DNA from: Micromonospora sp. NBC_01740 | GTDB taxonomy: Bacteria; Actinomycetota; Actinomycetes; Mycobacteriales; Micromonosporaceae | DNA: 64,000 nt | Direction: 5' to 3' | NCBI RefSeq assembly: GCF_035920365.1 | Contig: NZ_CP109150.1 | Coordinates: 2,976,001 to 3,040,000 of the forward strand | In this document: piece by piece, positions 26,931 through 34,541 of the stretch | Position numbering within the stretch: position 1 is the stretch's first letter | Layout of the letters: each line of letters begins with the position of its first letter | The notes under the pieces: model-generated | Seen by the model: the letters and a program-made list of their open reading frames with translations, nothing else | Database searches by the model: none | What the model was told of the DNA's origin: nothing | Translations under genes and position numbers: made by a program

Positions 26931-27055
26931 TGTGCGGCTCGGGCTCGCCCCTGCGGGCCGACCCGTCTCCGCCCCGCCGTGGTGCGGCTCGGGTCCGCCC
27001 CTGCGGGCCGACCCGTCTCCGCCCCGCCGTGGTGCGGCTCGGGTCCGCCCCTGCT
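26931..27055. repeat. 50-base tandem repeat, 2.5 copies
   Basis: CTGCGGGCCGACCCGTCTCC recurs exactly 50 bases apart (26951 and 27001), with flanking GGTGCGGCTCGGG also repeated. Copies span about 26941-26990 and 26991-27040, plus part-copies on each side. Confidence 0.85.
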
Positions 27056-27170
27056 GGCGACCGGTTTCCGTTCCGGCCGGTCGTGGCCTCGGCCGAAGCG
27101 TGGTCTCCGGTCGTCCGATCCTGGTCGTCCGGGTGGTGGAGTGCCGGGACGACCGTCCGGTCGCCCCGAT

Positions 27171-27200
27171 TTCCGTCCCGGTGGGGGCCGCCGCTAGACT
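27171..27200 (+). promoter_or_regulatory. Promoter of second tRNA-Glu
   Basis: TAGACT (27195-27200) with a weak TTCCGT (27171-27176) 18 bases upstream. The following AGCGGCACCGCTCG matches the region upstream of copy 1, so the promoter-leader was duplicated with the tRNA. Confidence 0.45.
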
Positions 27201-27243
27201 ACAGCGGCACCGCTCGCAAGGGCGGTGGAAGCAGTGAAGTCTT

Positions 27244-27316
27244 GGCCCCGTCGTCTAGCGGCCCAGGACGCCGCCCTCTCAAGGCGGTAGCGCCGGTTCG
27301 AATCCGGTCGGGGCTA
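27244..27316 (+). tRNA. tRNA-Glu (CTC anticodon), copy 2
   Basis: Base-for-base identical over 73 nt to the tRNA at 26728, with the same flanking CATCTC. A recent duplication of the gene, with leader and terminator, 516 bases apart. Confidence 0.96.
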
Positions 27317-27322
27317 CATCTC

Positions 27323-27358
27323 GAACGGCCCGTTCCACTCCGGTGGAACGGGCCGTTC
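27323..27358 (+). terminator. Terminator after tRNA-Glu copy 2
   Basis: Perfect 15-bp stem GAACGGCCCGTTCCA (27323-27337) with 27344-27358, loop CTCCGG. Confidence 0.75.
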
Positions 27359-27429
27359 GGCATTCCACCCTCCCGCCCGGGCTGTCCCCGCGCGCGGTAC
27401 CCCCGCCCCTGGCCGCGCCGCTGCCGGTC

Positions 27430-27494
27430 GTGTCGACCAAGAAGTTTTCGCCCGGTCCGGGGTCGAACCCGGGCGGAAACTTCTTGATCGACAC
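27430..27494. repeat. Long palindromic intergenic element, GTCGATCA family
   Basis: Two 26-base arms (27430-27455 and 27469-27494) pair with only two G-U positions around a 13-base loop. The right arm reads, in reverse, GTGTCGATCAAGAAGTTT. The GTCGATCA start of the arm is shared with the element at 18095-18169. It lies in a 245-base gap before the ndgR stop and may also terminate transcription. Confidence 0.7.
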
Positions 27495-27561
27495 GGGGCC
27501 GATGGGCGGCGGTGGGGGTGAGCCGGCGGGTGGGCCGGGGTGGGTGGGGTGGGTGGGGGCG

Positions 27562-28248
27562 TCAGAGGCCGGAGAGGCGTTGGCCGGCTCGGACCACGGC
27601 CATCGCGTGGCGTTCGCCGGGGCGGCGTCCCAGGCGCTCGATGGGCCCGGAGATGCTGATCGCGGCGATGACCCGACCGGTGCGGTCGCGGATCGGCGCC
27701 GAGACACTCGCCACACCGGCCTCCCGCTCGGCGACGCTCTGCGCCCAGCCCCGGCGGCGTACCTCGGCCAGGGTGCGGCCGGTGAACTTCGACCGGGGCA
27801 GCAGCGGCATCACGGCCTCGGGCGGCTCCCAGGCGAGCAGGATCTGCGCCGCGGAGCCCGCCGTCATCGGCAGCACCGAGCCGACCGGCACGGTGTCCCG
27901 CAGGCCGCTGGCCCGCTCGGCGGCGGCCACGCAGATGCGCTCGTCGGCGCGGCGCAGGTAGAGCTGGGCGCTTTCGCCCGTCGCGTCCCGCAGCGCCGCC
28001 AGCAGCGGCTCCGCCGCCGTCAGGAGCACGTCCGGGGCGGCATTGGCGAGCTCACCCAGGCGCGGGCCGGGACGCCATCGACCCTGGGTGTCCCGGACGA
28101 GCATCCGGTGGATCTCCAGCGCCTGCGCCAGCCGGTGCGCGGTGGCCCGGGGCAGCTTGGTGCGTTCAACGAGTTCGGCCAGGCTGGCGCCGTCGACGCA
28201 GGCGGCCAGGATGACCACCGCCTTGTCGAGAACGCCGACACCGCTCAT
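27562..28248 (-). CDS. ndgR: IclR-family regulator, NdgR/AreB type
   Basis: 228 residues from ATG 28248 (MSGVGVLDKAVVIL); a GTG 12 bases upstream is an alternative. The N-terminal winged helix-turn-helix (SLAELVERTKLPRATAHRLAQALEIHRML) is followed by the IclR effector domain (GESAQLYLRRADERICVAAAERASGLRDTVPVGSVLPMTAGSAAQILLAWE ... VASVSAPIRDRTGRVIAAISISGPIERLG). I recall this sequence as close to Streptomyces NdgR, which is divergent from leuCD and controls amino-acid genes. The same divergent placement here suggests control of leuCD and possibly other leucine genes. Confidence 0.92.
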   Translation of the reverse strand: MSGVGVLDKAVVILAACVDGASLAELVERTKLPRATAHRLAQALEIHRMLVRDTQGRWRPGPRLGELANAAPDVLLTAAEPLLAALRDATGESAQLYLRRADERICVAAAERASGLRDTVPVGSVLPMTAGSAAQILLAWEPPEAVMPLLPRSKFTGRTLAEVRRRGWAQSVAEREAGVASVSAPIRDRTGRVIAAISISGPIERLGRRPGERHAMAVVRAGQRLSGL

Positions 28249-28297
28249 ACTGTGTCCCACAAGCCGAAACTTACCTCCCAGAATTTAGGATGTCCAG
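28249..28297. promoter_or_regulatory. Divergent ndgR-leuC regulatory region
   Basis: Only 49 bases separate the two starts, with lower GC than the genes. TGTGTCCCACA (28251-28261) is a TGTG-N3-CACA dyad suited to an IclR dimer. AATTTAGGAT lies nearer leuC. The regulator probably binds here and represses or activates both directions. Confidence 0.5.
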
Positions 28298-29746
28298 ATG
28301 GTGGGAGTCACTACTACCGAGCCGAGGACCCTGGCCGAGAAGGTCTGGGACGCGCACGTCGTACGGTCCGCCGAGGGCGAGCCCGATCTGCTCTTCATCG
28401 ACCTGCACCTGCTGCACGAGGTGACGAGCCCGCAGGCCTTCGACGGGCTGCGCCTCGCCGGGCGCCGGGTGCGCCGCACCGACCTCACGCTCGCGACGGA
28501 GGACCACAACACCCCGACGGGGTACGCCGACCCGTCGTTCCGCCTGCGGCGCGGCGACCTGCTCACCATTGCCGACCCGACCTCGCGTACGCAGATCGAG
28601 ACGCTGCGCCGCAACTGCGCCGAGTTCGGGGTGCGGCTGCACCCGCTGGGCGACGAGAACCAGGGCATCGTGCACGTCATCGGCCCGCAGCTCGGCGTCA
28701 CCCAGCCCGGCATGACCATCGTCTGCGGGGACTCGCACACCGCCACCCACGGCGCGTTCGGCGCGCTCGCGTTCGGCATCGGCACGAGTGAGGTCGAACA
28801 CGTGCTGGCGACCCAGACGCTGCCGCAGAGCCGGCCGAAGACGATGGCGGTGAACGTGACGGGGCAGCTCGGTCCCGGGGTCACCGCCAAGGACCTGGTG
28901 CTCGCGCTGATCGCCCAGGTGGGTACGGGCGGCGGCCGCGGGCACATCGTCGAGTACCGCGGCGAGGCGATCCGGTCGCTGTCCATGGAGGGGCGGATGA
29001 CCATCGCCAACATGTCCATCGAGTGGGGCGCCAAGGCCGGCATGATCGCGCCGGACGAGACCACCTTCGCGTACCTGAAGGGGCGGCCGAACGCCCCGAA
29101 GGGCGCCGACTGGGACGCGGCGCTGGCCTGGTGGCGGACCCTGCCCACCGACGAGGGCGCCACCTTCGACGCCGAGGTGACCCTGGACGCCGGCGCGGTC
29201 ACCCCGTTCGTGACCTGGGGCACCAACCCGGGCCAGGGTGCGCCGCTGGGTGCCGTGGTGCCGACCCCGGAGGAGTTCGTCACCGAGGCCGAGCGGACCG
29301 CCGCCCGGCGCGCGCTGGAGTACATGGACCTGCGCCCCGGCACCCCGCTGCGCGACCTCGCGGTCGACGTGGTCTTCGTCGGGTCCTGCACCAACGGCCG
29401 GCTGGAGGACCTCCGGGCCGCCGCCGACGTGTTGCGCGGGCAGCGGGTCGCCGACGGGGTGCGGATGCTGGTCGTGCCCGGTTCCGCCGCCGTGCGCGAG
29501 GCGGCCGAGTCGGAGGGGCTGGACAAGGTCTTCACCGACGCCGGCGCCGAGTGGCGCTTCGCCGGCTGCTCCATGTGCCTGGGGATGAACCCGGACACGC
29601 TCTCGCCGGGCCAGCGCTCCGCCTCCACCTCCAACCGCAACTTCGAGGGCCGCCAGGGCCGGGGCGGACGCACCCACCTGGTCTCCCCGCCGGTCGCCGC
29701 CGCCACCGCCGTGGCCGGCCGGCTGGCCGCTCCCGCCGACCTGTAG
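28298..29746 (+). CDS. leuC: 3-isopropylmalate dehydratase large subunit
   Basis: 482 residues. Aconitase-family subunit carrying the 4Fe-4S cluster; cluster Cys are in [15 protein letters not shown] and [12 protein letters not shown]. Other family blocks: [43 protein letters not shown], and [30 protein letters not shown] at the end. With LeuD it isomerises 2-isopropylmalate, and citramalate-derived intermediates in the CimA route. Divergent from ndgR; leuD follows after 12 bases. Confidence 0.97.
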   Translation: MVGVTTTEPRTLAEKVWDAHVVRSAEGEPDLLFIDLHLLHEVTSPQAFDGLRLAGRRVRRTDLTLATEDHNTPTGYADPSFRLRRGDLLTIADPTSRTQIETLRRNCAEFGVRLHPLGDENQGIVHVIGPQLGVTQPGMTIVCGDSHTATHGAFGALAFGIGTSEVEHVLATQTLPQSRPKTMAVNVTGQLGPGVTAKDLVLALIAQVGTGGGRGHIVEYRGEAIRSLSMEGRMTIANMSIEWGAKAGMIAPDETTFAYLKGRPNAPKGADWDAALAWWRTLPTDEGATFDAEVTLDAGAVTPFVTWGTNPGQGAPLGAVVPTPEEFVTEAERTAARRALEYMDLRPGTPLRDLAVDVVFVGSCTNGRLEDLRAAADVLRGQRVADGVRMLVVPGSAAVREAAESEGLDKVFTDAGAEWRFAGCSMCLGMNPDTLSPGQRSASTSNRNFEGRQGRGGRTHLVSPPVAAATAVAGRLAAPADL

Positions 29747-29758
29747 AAGGGCACCCAG

Positions 29759-30346
29759 ATGGAGAGGTTCACCACCCACACGGGCACCGCCGTGCCGCTG
29801 CGGCGATCCAACGTGGACACCGATCAGATCATCCCCGCCGTGTACCTCAAGCGGGTGACCCGGACCGGTTTCGCGGACGGCTTGTTCAGCGCCTGGCGGG
29901 AGGACCCGGAATTCGTGCTCAACGATGAAACCTATTCGGGTGCGTCGATTCTTGTGGCCGGTCCGGAGTTCGGCACCGGCTCCTCCCGGGAGCACGCCGT
30001 CTGGGCGCTGCGCGACTGGGGGTTCCGTGCCGTGATCGCGCCCCGCTTCGGCGACATCTTCCGGGGCAACGCCCTCAAGGAGGGGCTGCTCCCGGTCGAG
30101 CTGGAATTGAAGGCGGTCGAGGAGATCTGGGACCTGGTGGAGGCCGACCCGACCACCCCCGTCACCGTGGACCTGACCGCCCGCGAGGTGCGTGTCGGCG
30201 AGGCCACCTGGTCGTTCCCGATGGACGACTTCAGCCGTTGGCGGCTGCTGGAGGGCTTGGACGACATTGGACTCACCCTCCGCCACGAGGCGGAGATCAG
30301 CGCCTTCGAGGCCGCCCGGCCGCCGTTCCTGCCCTCGGTCGCATAG
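29759..30346 (+). CDS. leuD: 3-isopropylmalate dehydratase small subunit
   Basis: 195 residues. Swivelling domain partner of LeuC. Motifs: [67 protein letters not shown]. Promoter-less second gene of leuCD, followed by a strong terminator. Confidence 0.97.
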   Translation: MERFTTHTGTAVPLRRSNVDTDQIIPAVYLKRVTRTGFADGLFSAWREDPEFVLNDETYSGASILVAGPEFGTGSSREHAVWALRDWGFRAVIAPRFGDIFRGNALKEGLLPVELELKAVEEIWDLVEADPTTPVTVDLTAREVRVGEATWSFPMDDFSRWRLLEGLDDIGLTLRHEAEISAFEAARPPFLPSVA

Positions 30347-30373
30347 CCGTACGCCCGATCCCACAGCGGTTTC

Positions 30374-30402
30374 CGCCCCCGCCGGTCTCACCGGTGGGGG
30401 CG
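30374..30402 (+). terminator. Terminator after leuCD
   Basis: 13-bp stem CGCCCCCGCCGGT (30374-30386) with 30390-30402 (one G-U), loop CTC. Confidence 0.75.
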
Positions 30403-30440
30403 AATCCGTTACGACACAAGGGCTTTTTTCGACCGAATGT

Positions 30441-30469
30441 TTGTGTCCCGGCAGCACAGGGCATACCGT
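30441..30469 (+). promoter_or_regulatory. hupB promoter
   Basis: TTGTGT (30441-30446), 17-base spacer, TACCGT (30464-30469), about 43 bases before the likely transcript middle and 50 before the GTG. Confidence 0.55.
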
Positions 30470-30518
30470 GCGCGCAGAATGGCTCGCGTCGAGTCAGTTG
30501 CACAATCGGGAGGAAGTC

Positions 30519-31235
30519 GTGAACAAGGCCGAGCTCATCGAGGCGCTCGCCGTTCGCCTGGGGGACCGGAAGACGGCGACGGCCGCGCTCGACGCGGTCC
30601 TCGCTGAGGTCCAGGCGGCGGTCACCAAGGGCGAGAAGGTGGCGATCACCGGATTCGGAGCGTTCGAAAAGCGCGTCCGGGGCGCCCGAACAGCGCGCAA
30701 CCCACGGACCGGCGAGGCGGTGAAGGTCAAGAAGACATCCGTCCCGACCTTCCGTCCCGGCGCCGGCTTCAAGGAGATGGTGGCCAGCGGCAAGGTGCCG
30801 AAGGCCACGGCGGCGGCGAAGAAGACCACGGCTGCCGCCGCCAAGACCACGTCCGCCACCAAGACCACCGCGGCGGCCAAGACGACGGGTGCCAAGGCCA
30901 CCGGGGCGAAGGCCACGGGTGCCAAGGCCACGGGTGCCAAGGCCACGGGTGCCAAGGCCACCGGAGCCAAGGCCACCGGGGCCAAGGCAGCGGGCGCGAA
31001 GGCGACCGGGACCAAGGCGACCGCAGCGGCCAAGAAGGCCCCCGCGGCGAAGGCGACCAAGACCACCGCGGCGAAGAAGACCGCGACCACCAAGGCCGCC
31101 CCGGCGAAGAAGACCACCGCGGCGACCAAGGCCACGGCGGCGAAGAAGACCACCGCGACGGCGAGCAAGAGCGCGGCGGCGAAGAAGGCGCCGGCAAAGA
31201 AGGCGGCGGCGAAGAAGACCGCCACCAAGCGCTGA
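30519..31235 (+). CDS. hupB: HU-type nucleoid protein with long Lys/Ala/Thr tail
   Basis: 238 residues from GTG 30519 with GGGAGGAAG upstream. Residues 1-90 are a standard HU domain: [57 protein letters not shown]. The remaining 140 or so residues are a basic, disordered tail of KKTTAAA-type repeats, as in mycobacterial HupB (also called Lsr2-unrelated histone-like HLP). A central run repeats the pentapeptide GAKAT about nine times, encoded by 15-base direct repeats (30891-31020). It binds and compacts DNA. Tail length is likely to vary between strains. Confidence 0.95.
   Translation: MNKAELIEALAVRLGDRKTATAALDAVLAEVQAAVTKGEKVAITGFGAFEKRVRGARTARNPRTGEAVKVKKTSVPTFRPGAGFKEMVASGKVPKATAAAKKTTAAAAKTTSATKTTAAAKTTGAKATGAKATGAKATGAKATGAKATGAKATGAKAAGAKATGTKATAAAKKAPAAKATKTTAAKKTATTKAAPAKKTTAATKATAAKKTTATASKSAAAKKAPAKKAAAKKTATKR
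30891..31020. repeat. 15-base tandem repeat within hupB
   Basis: GGTGCCAAGGCCACG-type units repeat about nine times, encoding GAKAT pentapeptides. Some adjacent units are identical, so slippage could change copy number without frameshift. Confidence 0.85.
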
Positions 31236-31250
31236 CCCTGGCGGTACGAC

Positions 31251-31279
31251 AAGGGCGTCCACCGACGGTGGGCGCCCTT
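31251..31279 (+). terminator. Terminator after hupB
   Basis: AAGGGCGTCCA (31251-31261) pairs with TGGGCGCCCTT (31269-31279, one G-U). Confidence 0.7.
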
Positions 31280-31365
31280 CGCCGTGTCCACCCCCACCCG
31301 TTGACCCCGACCGTGCCCCGCCCGCAGAATCGCCGCACCCCTTCCGGTCGGCGAAAGGCAGCCCG

Positions 31366-33342
31366 GTGCGCTACCGCCACCTCACCACCGTCACCCTCGC
31401 CCTGGGCGTCGTGCTCCTGGTCGACGTGCTGCGCGTCTTCCTGCCGGCGGTCATCACCATCTTCGGGCAGGCCGCCTCGACCCCCGCCGAACTGCTGGGG
31501 GCGTTCGCGTTCGGCTGGTTCCTGCTCGCCCTGGCCGCGCCCGCGCTGATCCGTCGGGTCGGCGCCCGCCCCGTGACACTCGTCGCCGCGGTGCTGCTGG
31601 TCGTGGCCCGGCTCGCCGTCAACGGCCAGCCGGGCGGGCGGCTCCAGCTCTGGCTCGCCACGGCCGGGCTGCTCGCCGGGCTGGTCTGGCTCGCTGGTGC
31701 CGCCGCCGGCACTGATCGCCCCGTGCCCGGGTTGGCGCTCGGGCTGGCGGTCGGGGCCGTCCTGCACACGGTGCTGGACACGTACCGCTCGGCGTTCTTC
31801 GGGGACTGGCCGGCATGGTTGGCGGCCGTCGGGGTCGCGGGGCTCTTCCTGGCGGGGCAGGCGCGGCCCGCGCCGCCGGCCGGGACGGGCGGCGTACGGA
31901 GCTGGCTGCTGGCCGGGCCGGCGCTGCTGCTCGCCGGCATGGTGGCGCTCTCCCCGGCGGTCGCCCGGACGGCGACGTCGTACCAGTTCGGTCTGCTGCG
32001 GTCGGATCCCGCCGACGAGGTGGGGGTGGCCACCGTGCCGCTGTTCGGCCCCGCCCCGCTCGCCGTGGCGGTCGGCGGGTTCCTGCTCGCCGCGCTGGCC
32101 CCATCCCGCCGGGGCGCCTGGCGGTGGCTCGGGCCGGTGGCCCTGGTCGGCGGGGCCGTCCTCGTCGCCCTCGGACGCGGGGAGTTGCTGCTGCCGGCCG
32201 TCCTGCTCACCGCCGTCGGTCTCGGCGCGTGCCTGGCGTCGGCCGGTGCGGCGGACGGGCGGGGCGACGACGGCGCGGACCAAGCCCGCACCCCGGTCCC
32301 CGACGGCGCTGGGCAGGACCCGGCGCGGGCGGCCGGTGGCGCGGCGGCCCCGGCGCGGGCGGCCGGGCGGCGCGGGTACGCCGCCGTCGCCGGGATGCTC
32401 GTCTTCGCCGTCGCGGCGGTGGCCTACTACTCCGCCTACGACCTCGGCCACCCCAACGCCGGAGTGCCGGTGGCGGTGGCGGTGCTGGTCGCCGCCGTCG
32501 CGCTGGCGAGGCGTCCCACCCCGGGGCCGGCCCGGTCGCCGCTGCCGCCGGTGTGGACGGCCGCCACCGCCGCCGTGGTGACGCTGCTGGCCGCGGTCGC
32601 CAGCGACGAGCTGCTCTCCGCCACCAACCGGGACGGGCCGCCGGAGACGGTGCGGGTGGCGGCGTACAACGTCCGGATGGGGTTCGGGATGGACGGCCGC
32701 TTCGACCCGGACGCGCTGGCGCGGGCCGTCGCCGGGGCCGACGTCGTGGCACTCAGCGAGGTGGACCGGGGCTGGCTGCTCAACGGCGGCCACGACACGC
32801 TCGACCTGCTGGCGGAGCGGCTGAACATGCCGTACGTCTTCGCGCCGGCCGCCGATCCGCTCTGGGGCGACGCCGTGCTGAGCCGGTGGCCGCTGGACGC
32901 GGCGCGGACCCGGCCGCTGCCGGCGGTCGGCGCGCCCACCGGGGCGCAGGCCCTCGGCGTCACCGTGAACTTCAGCGCGGGCGTCCGCCTGGCGGTCGTC
33001 GCCACCCACCTGCAACCGCCGCCCGGCGAGGACCCGGTGGTCCAGGCCCGCGCGGTCGCCGACTTCGCCGTGCGGTACGCGGCCGGCCGGCCCCTGGTGG
33101 TCGCCGGAGACCTGAACACCGAGCCGGGGGACCCGGCGTTCGCCGAGTTCACCCGGGCCGGTCTGGTCGACGCGCTCGCCGCCGCCCGCCCCCTGCGGAC
33201 CAGCCCGGCGGACGCCCCGCGCCAGCAGATCGACCACGTCTTCGTCACGCCCGACCTGGCCGCCGGCGACGCGGCGGCCCCGCCCGGGACGGCCAGCGAC
33301 CACCTGCCGGTCGCGGTGACGCTGACCCTGCCACCGGCCTGA
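31366..33342 (+). CDS. Polytopic membrane endonuclease/exonuclease/phosphatase family protein
   Basis: 658 residues from GTG 31366 with GAAAGG upstream. About ten hydrophobic segments fill the first 430 residues (for example VTLALGVVLLVDVLRVFLPAV, LVAAVLLVVARLAV, AVAGMLVFAVAAVAYYSAY). The catalytic domain is in the last 230: VRVAAYNVRMGFGMDGRFD, ADVVALSEVDRGW, RLAVVATHLQPPPGED, LVVAGDLNTEPGDPAF, QIDHVFVT, ASDHLPVAVTL. The domain probably faces outside. Substrate unknown; sequence alone does not separate nuclease from sphingomyelinase-like or inositol-phosphate activity. Confidence 0.85.
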   Translation: MRYRHLTTVTLALGVVLLVDVLRVFLPAVITIFGQAASTPAELLGAFAFGWFLLALAAPALIRRVGARPVTLVAAVLLVVARLAVNGQPGGRLQLWLATAGLLAGLVWLAGAAAGTDRPVPGLALGLAVGAVLHTVLDTYRSAFFGDWPAWLAAVGVAGLFLAGQARPAPPAGTGGVRSWLLAGPALLLAGMVALSPAVARTATSYQFGLLRSDPADEVGVATVPLFGPAPLAVAVGGFLLAALAPSRRGAWRWLGPVALVGGAVLVALGRGELLLPAVLLTAVGLGACLASAGAADGRGDDGADQARTPVPDGAGQDPARAAGGAAAPARAAGRRGYAAVAGMLVFAVAAVAYYSAYDLGHPNAGVPVAVAVLVAAVALARRPTPGPARSPLPPVWTAATAAVVTLLAAVASDELLSATNRDGPPETVRVAAYNVRMGFGMDGRFDPDALARAVAGADVVALSEVDRGWLLNGGHDTLDLLAERLNMPYVFAPAADPLWGDAVLSRWPLDAARTRPLPAVGAPTGAQALGVTVNFSAGVRLAVVATHLQPPPGEDPVVQARAVADFAVRYAAGRPLVVAGDLNTEPGDPAFAEFTRAGLVDALAAARPLRTSPADAPRQQIDHVFVTPDLAAGDAAAPPGTASDHLPVAVTLTLPPA

Positions 33343-33370
33343 CCCGCCGCCGAACGGGCCGGCCTGACCG

Positions 33371-33470
33371 CCGCCCGCCGCCCGCTGCCCACTGCCCGCT
33401 GCCCGCTGCCCACTGCCCGCTGCCCGCTGCCCGCTGCCCGCCGCCCGCCGTCCGCTGCCCGCCGCCCGAC
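33371..33470. repeat. Heptanucleotide microsatellite
   Basis: About 14 tandem copies of CTGCCCG, CTGCCCA or CCGCCCG units between two convergent genes. The 7-base period and high unit identity are unusual for the window. Confidence 0.85.
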
Positions 33471-33533
33471 GGGGCGGCCTGACCCGCCGCCCAGCGGGCC
33501 GGTCGGGACCGGCCGGCCCCGGTGGCCGCGCGG

Positions 33534-34517
33534 TCAGAGGCGGTCGCCGGCGAGCAGGCGGTCGCCGGCGAAGGCGAGCAGCCAGCCGCCGCCCTTCGGG
33601 GTGGTGAAGTCACCCGGCCGCCCGCTGAGCCGGGCCAGGGCGCCCGGGATCACCTTGCCCTGGCTGCACACCCCCACCGGCTCGCCGGTGGCCGCCAGCG
33701 CGGCCAGGCGGGCGGCGGCGGCCAGCGCGCACTCGTCGGGCTGCTGGCCCGGCCGCGGCTCGTCCAGGTCGCCGTCGATCTCGATCGGCAGGTCGAGCAG
33801 CGCCGCCGCCGGGTCGAGGGTCTGTACGCAGCGGCGGGCCGAGGCCGACAGCAGCCGCGCCGGCCGGACCAGCGCCACCAGCGGGGCGAGCGCGTGGGCC
33901 TGCGCCCAGCCCTGGGCGTCGAGCGGCCGGCCGGTGTCCGGGCCCGACCAGGTGGCCCGCTTGCCGGCGTGGGCGTGCCGGACCAGCGCCACCGTCCCGG
34001 TGACCGCGGGCAGGGCCGCGTACGCGGCCAGCACCTCGGCGTCGTGCGGGTAGCTGACCAGCCGGACCGCCTCGTCCACGCCGAGCCAGCGCACGTCGTC
34101 GACCTCGGTGCCCGGCTGGAAGCCGCCGGTGCCCACCGCCCGCATCGACCAGTAGTCGACCACCTTCGGGCGGCCCTCGCTGCGGTAGCGCACGGTGGGC
34201 AGCCGCACCTGCGGCACCGCCCGGACGTCGGTCTCCTCGGCCACCTCCCGCACGGCGGCGCGCAGCGGATGCTCGCCCGGCTCCAGCTTGCCCTTGGGCA
34301 GCGACCAGTCGCCGTAGCGGGGCCGGTGCACGAGGCAGACCAGCACCCCACCGCGCGGGGCGGCGTCCGTGCTCCCGGCGGCCGGCCCTTCGACCGGCCC
34401 GGGGTCGTCGGCGGGGCGCCACACGACACCACCCGCCGCCCGGATCGGGGGCGCGGCGTCGGGGAACCCGGGCGGCCGGCCCCGGCCGGGGCCGGCCGCG
34501 TCCCGCTCATCCAGCAT
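33534..34517 (-). CDS. mutT1: Nudix hydrolase fused to histidine phosphatase (MutT1 type)
   Basis: 327 residues from ATG 34517. The Nudix box spans about residues 76-98 (GKLEPGEHPLRAAVREVAEETDV), and a histidine-phosphatase domain starts near 177 (LVRHAHAGKR, catalytic His 181). This two-domain order is that of mycobacterial MutT1, which removes 8-oxo-dGTP and diadenosine polyphosphates. The second domain keeps the Arg-His pair but has RHA rather than RHG. TAGGCT lies 6 bases before the ATG. ppk1 is immediately upstream on the same strand, 24 bases apart. Confidence 0.92.
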   Translation of the reverse strand: MLDERDAAGPGRGRPPGFPDAAPPIRAAGGVVWRPADDPGPVEGPAAGSTDAAPRGGVLVCLVHRPRYGDWSLPKGKLEPGEHPLRAAVREVAEETDVRAVPQVRLPTVRYRSEGRPKVVDYWSMRAVGTGGFQPGTEVDDVRWLGVDEAVRLVSYPHDAEVLAAYAALPAVTGTVALVRHAHAGKRATWSGPDTGRPLDAQGWAQAHALAPLVALVRPARLLSASARRCVQTLDPAAALLDLPIEIDGDLDEPRPGQQPDECALAAAARLAALAATGEPVGVCSQGKVIPGALARLSGRPGDFTTPKGGGWLLAFAGDRLLAGDRL

Positions 34518-34529
34518 CAGGTCAGCCTA
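34518..34529 (-). promoter_or_regulatory. Leaderless-type promoter -10 box for mutT1
   Basis: TAGGCT on the minus strand (34524-34529), 6 bases before ATG 34517. The hexamer is identical to those before the genes at 51899 and 55729. Confidence 0.5.
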
Positions 34530-34541
34530 TGCGGGTACCGG

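Larger units (their letters stand above)
26801..27243. other. Spacer between the two tRNA-Glu genes
   Basis: 443 bases holding a decayed terminator, a 50-base tandem repeat and the promoter of the second tRNA. All frames stay open through the repeat, but no frame shows a start with a ribosome site or conserved protein. I call no gene. Confidence 0.6.

Noticed and set aside
26931..27055. Open frames through the 50-base repeat as a repeat-protein gene
   Set aside because: Several frames are open at once, without ribosome site, conserved start or similarity to known proteins.
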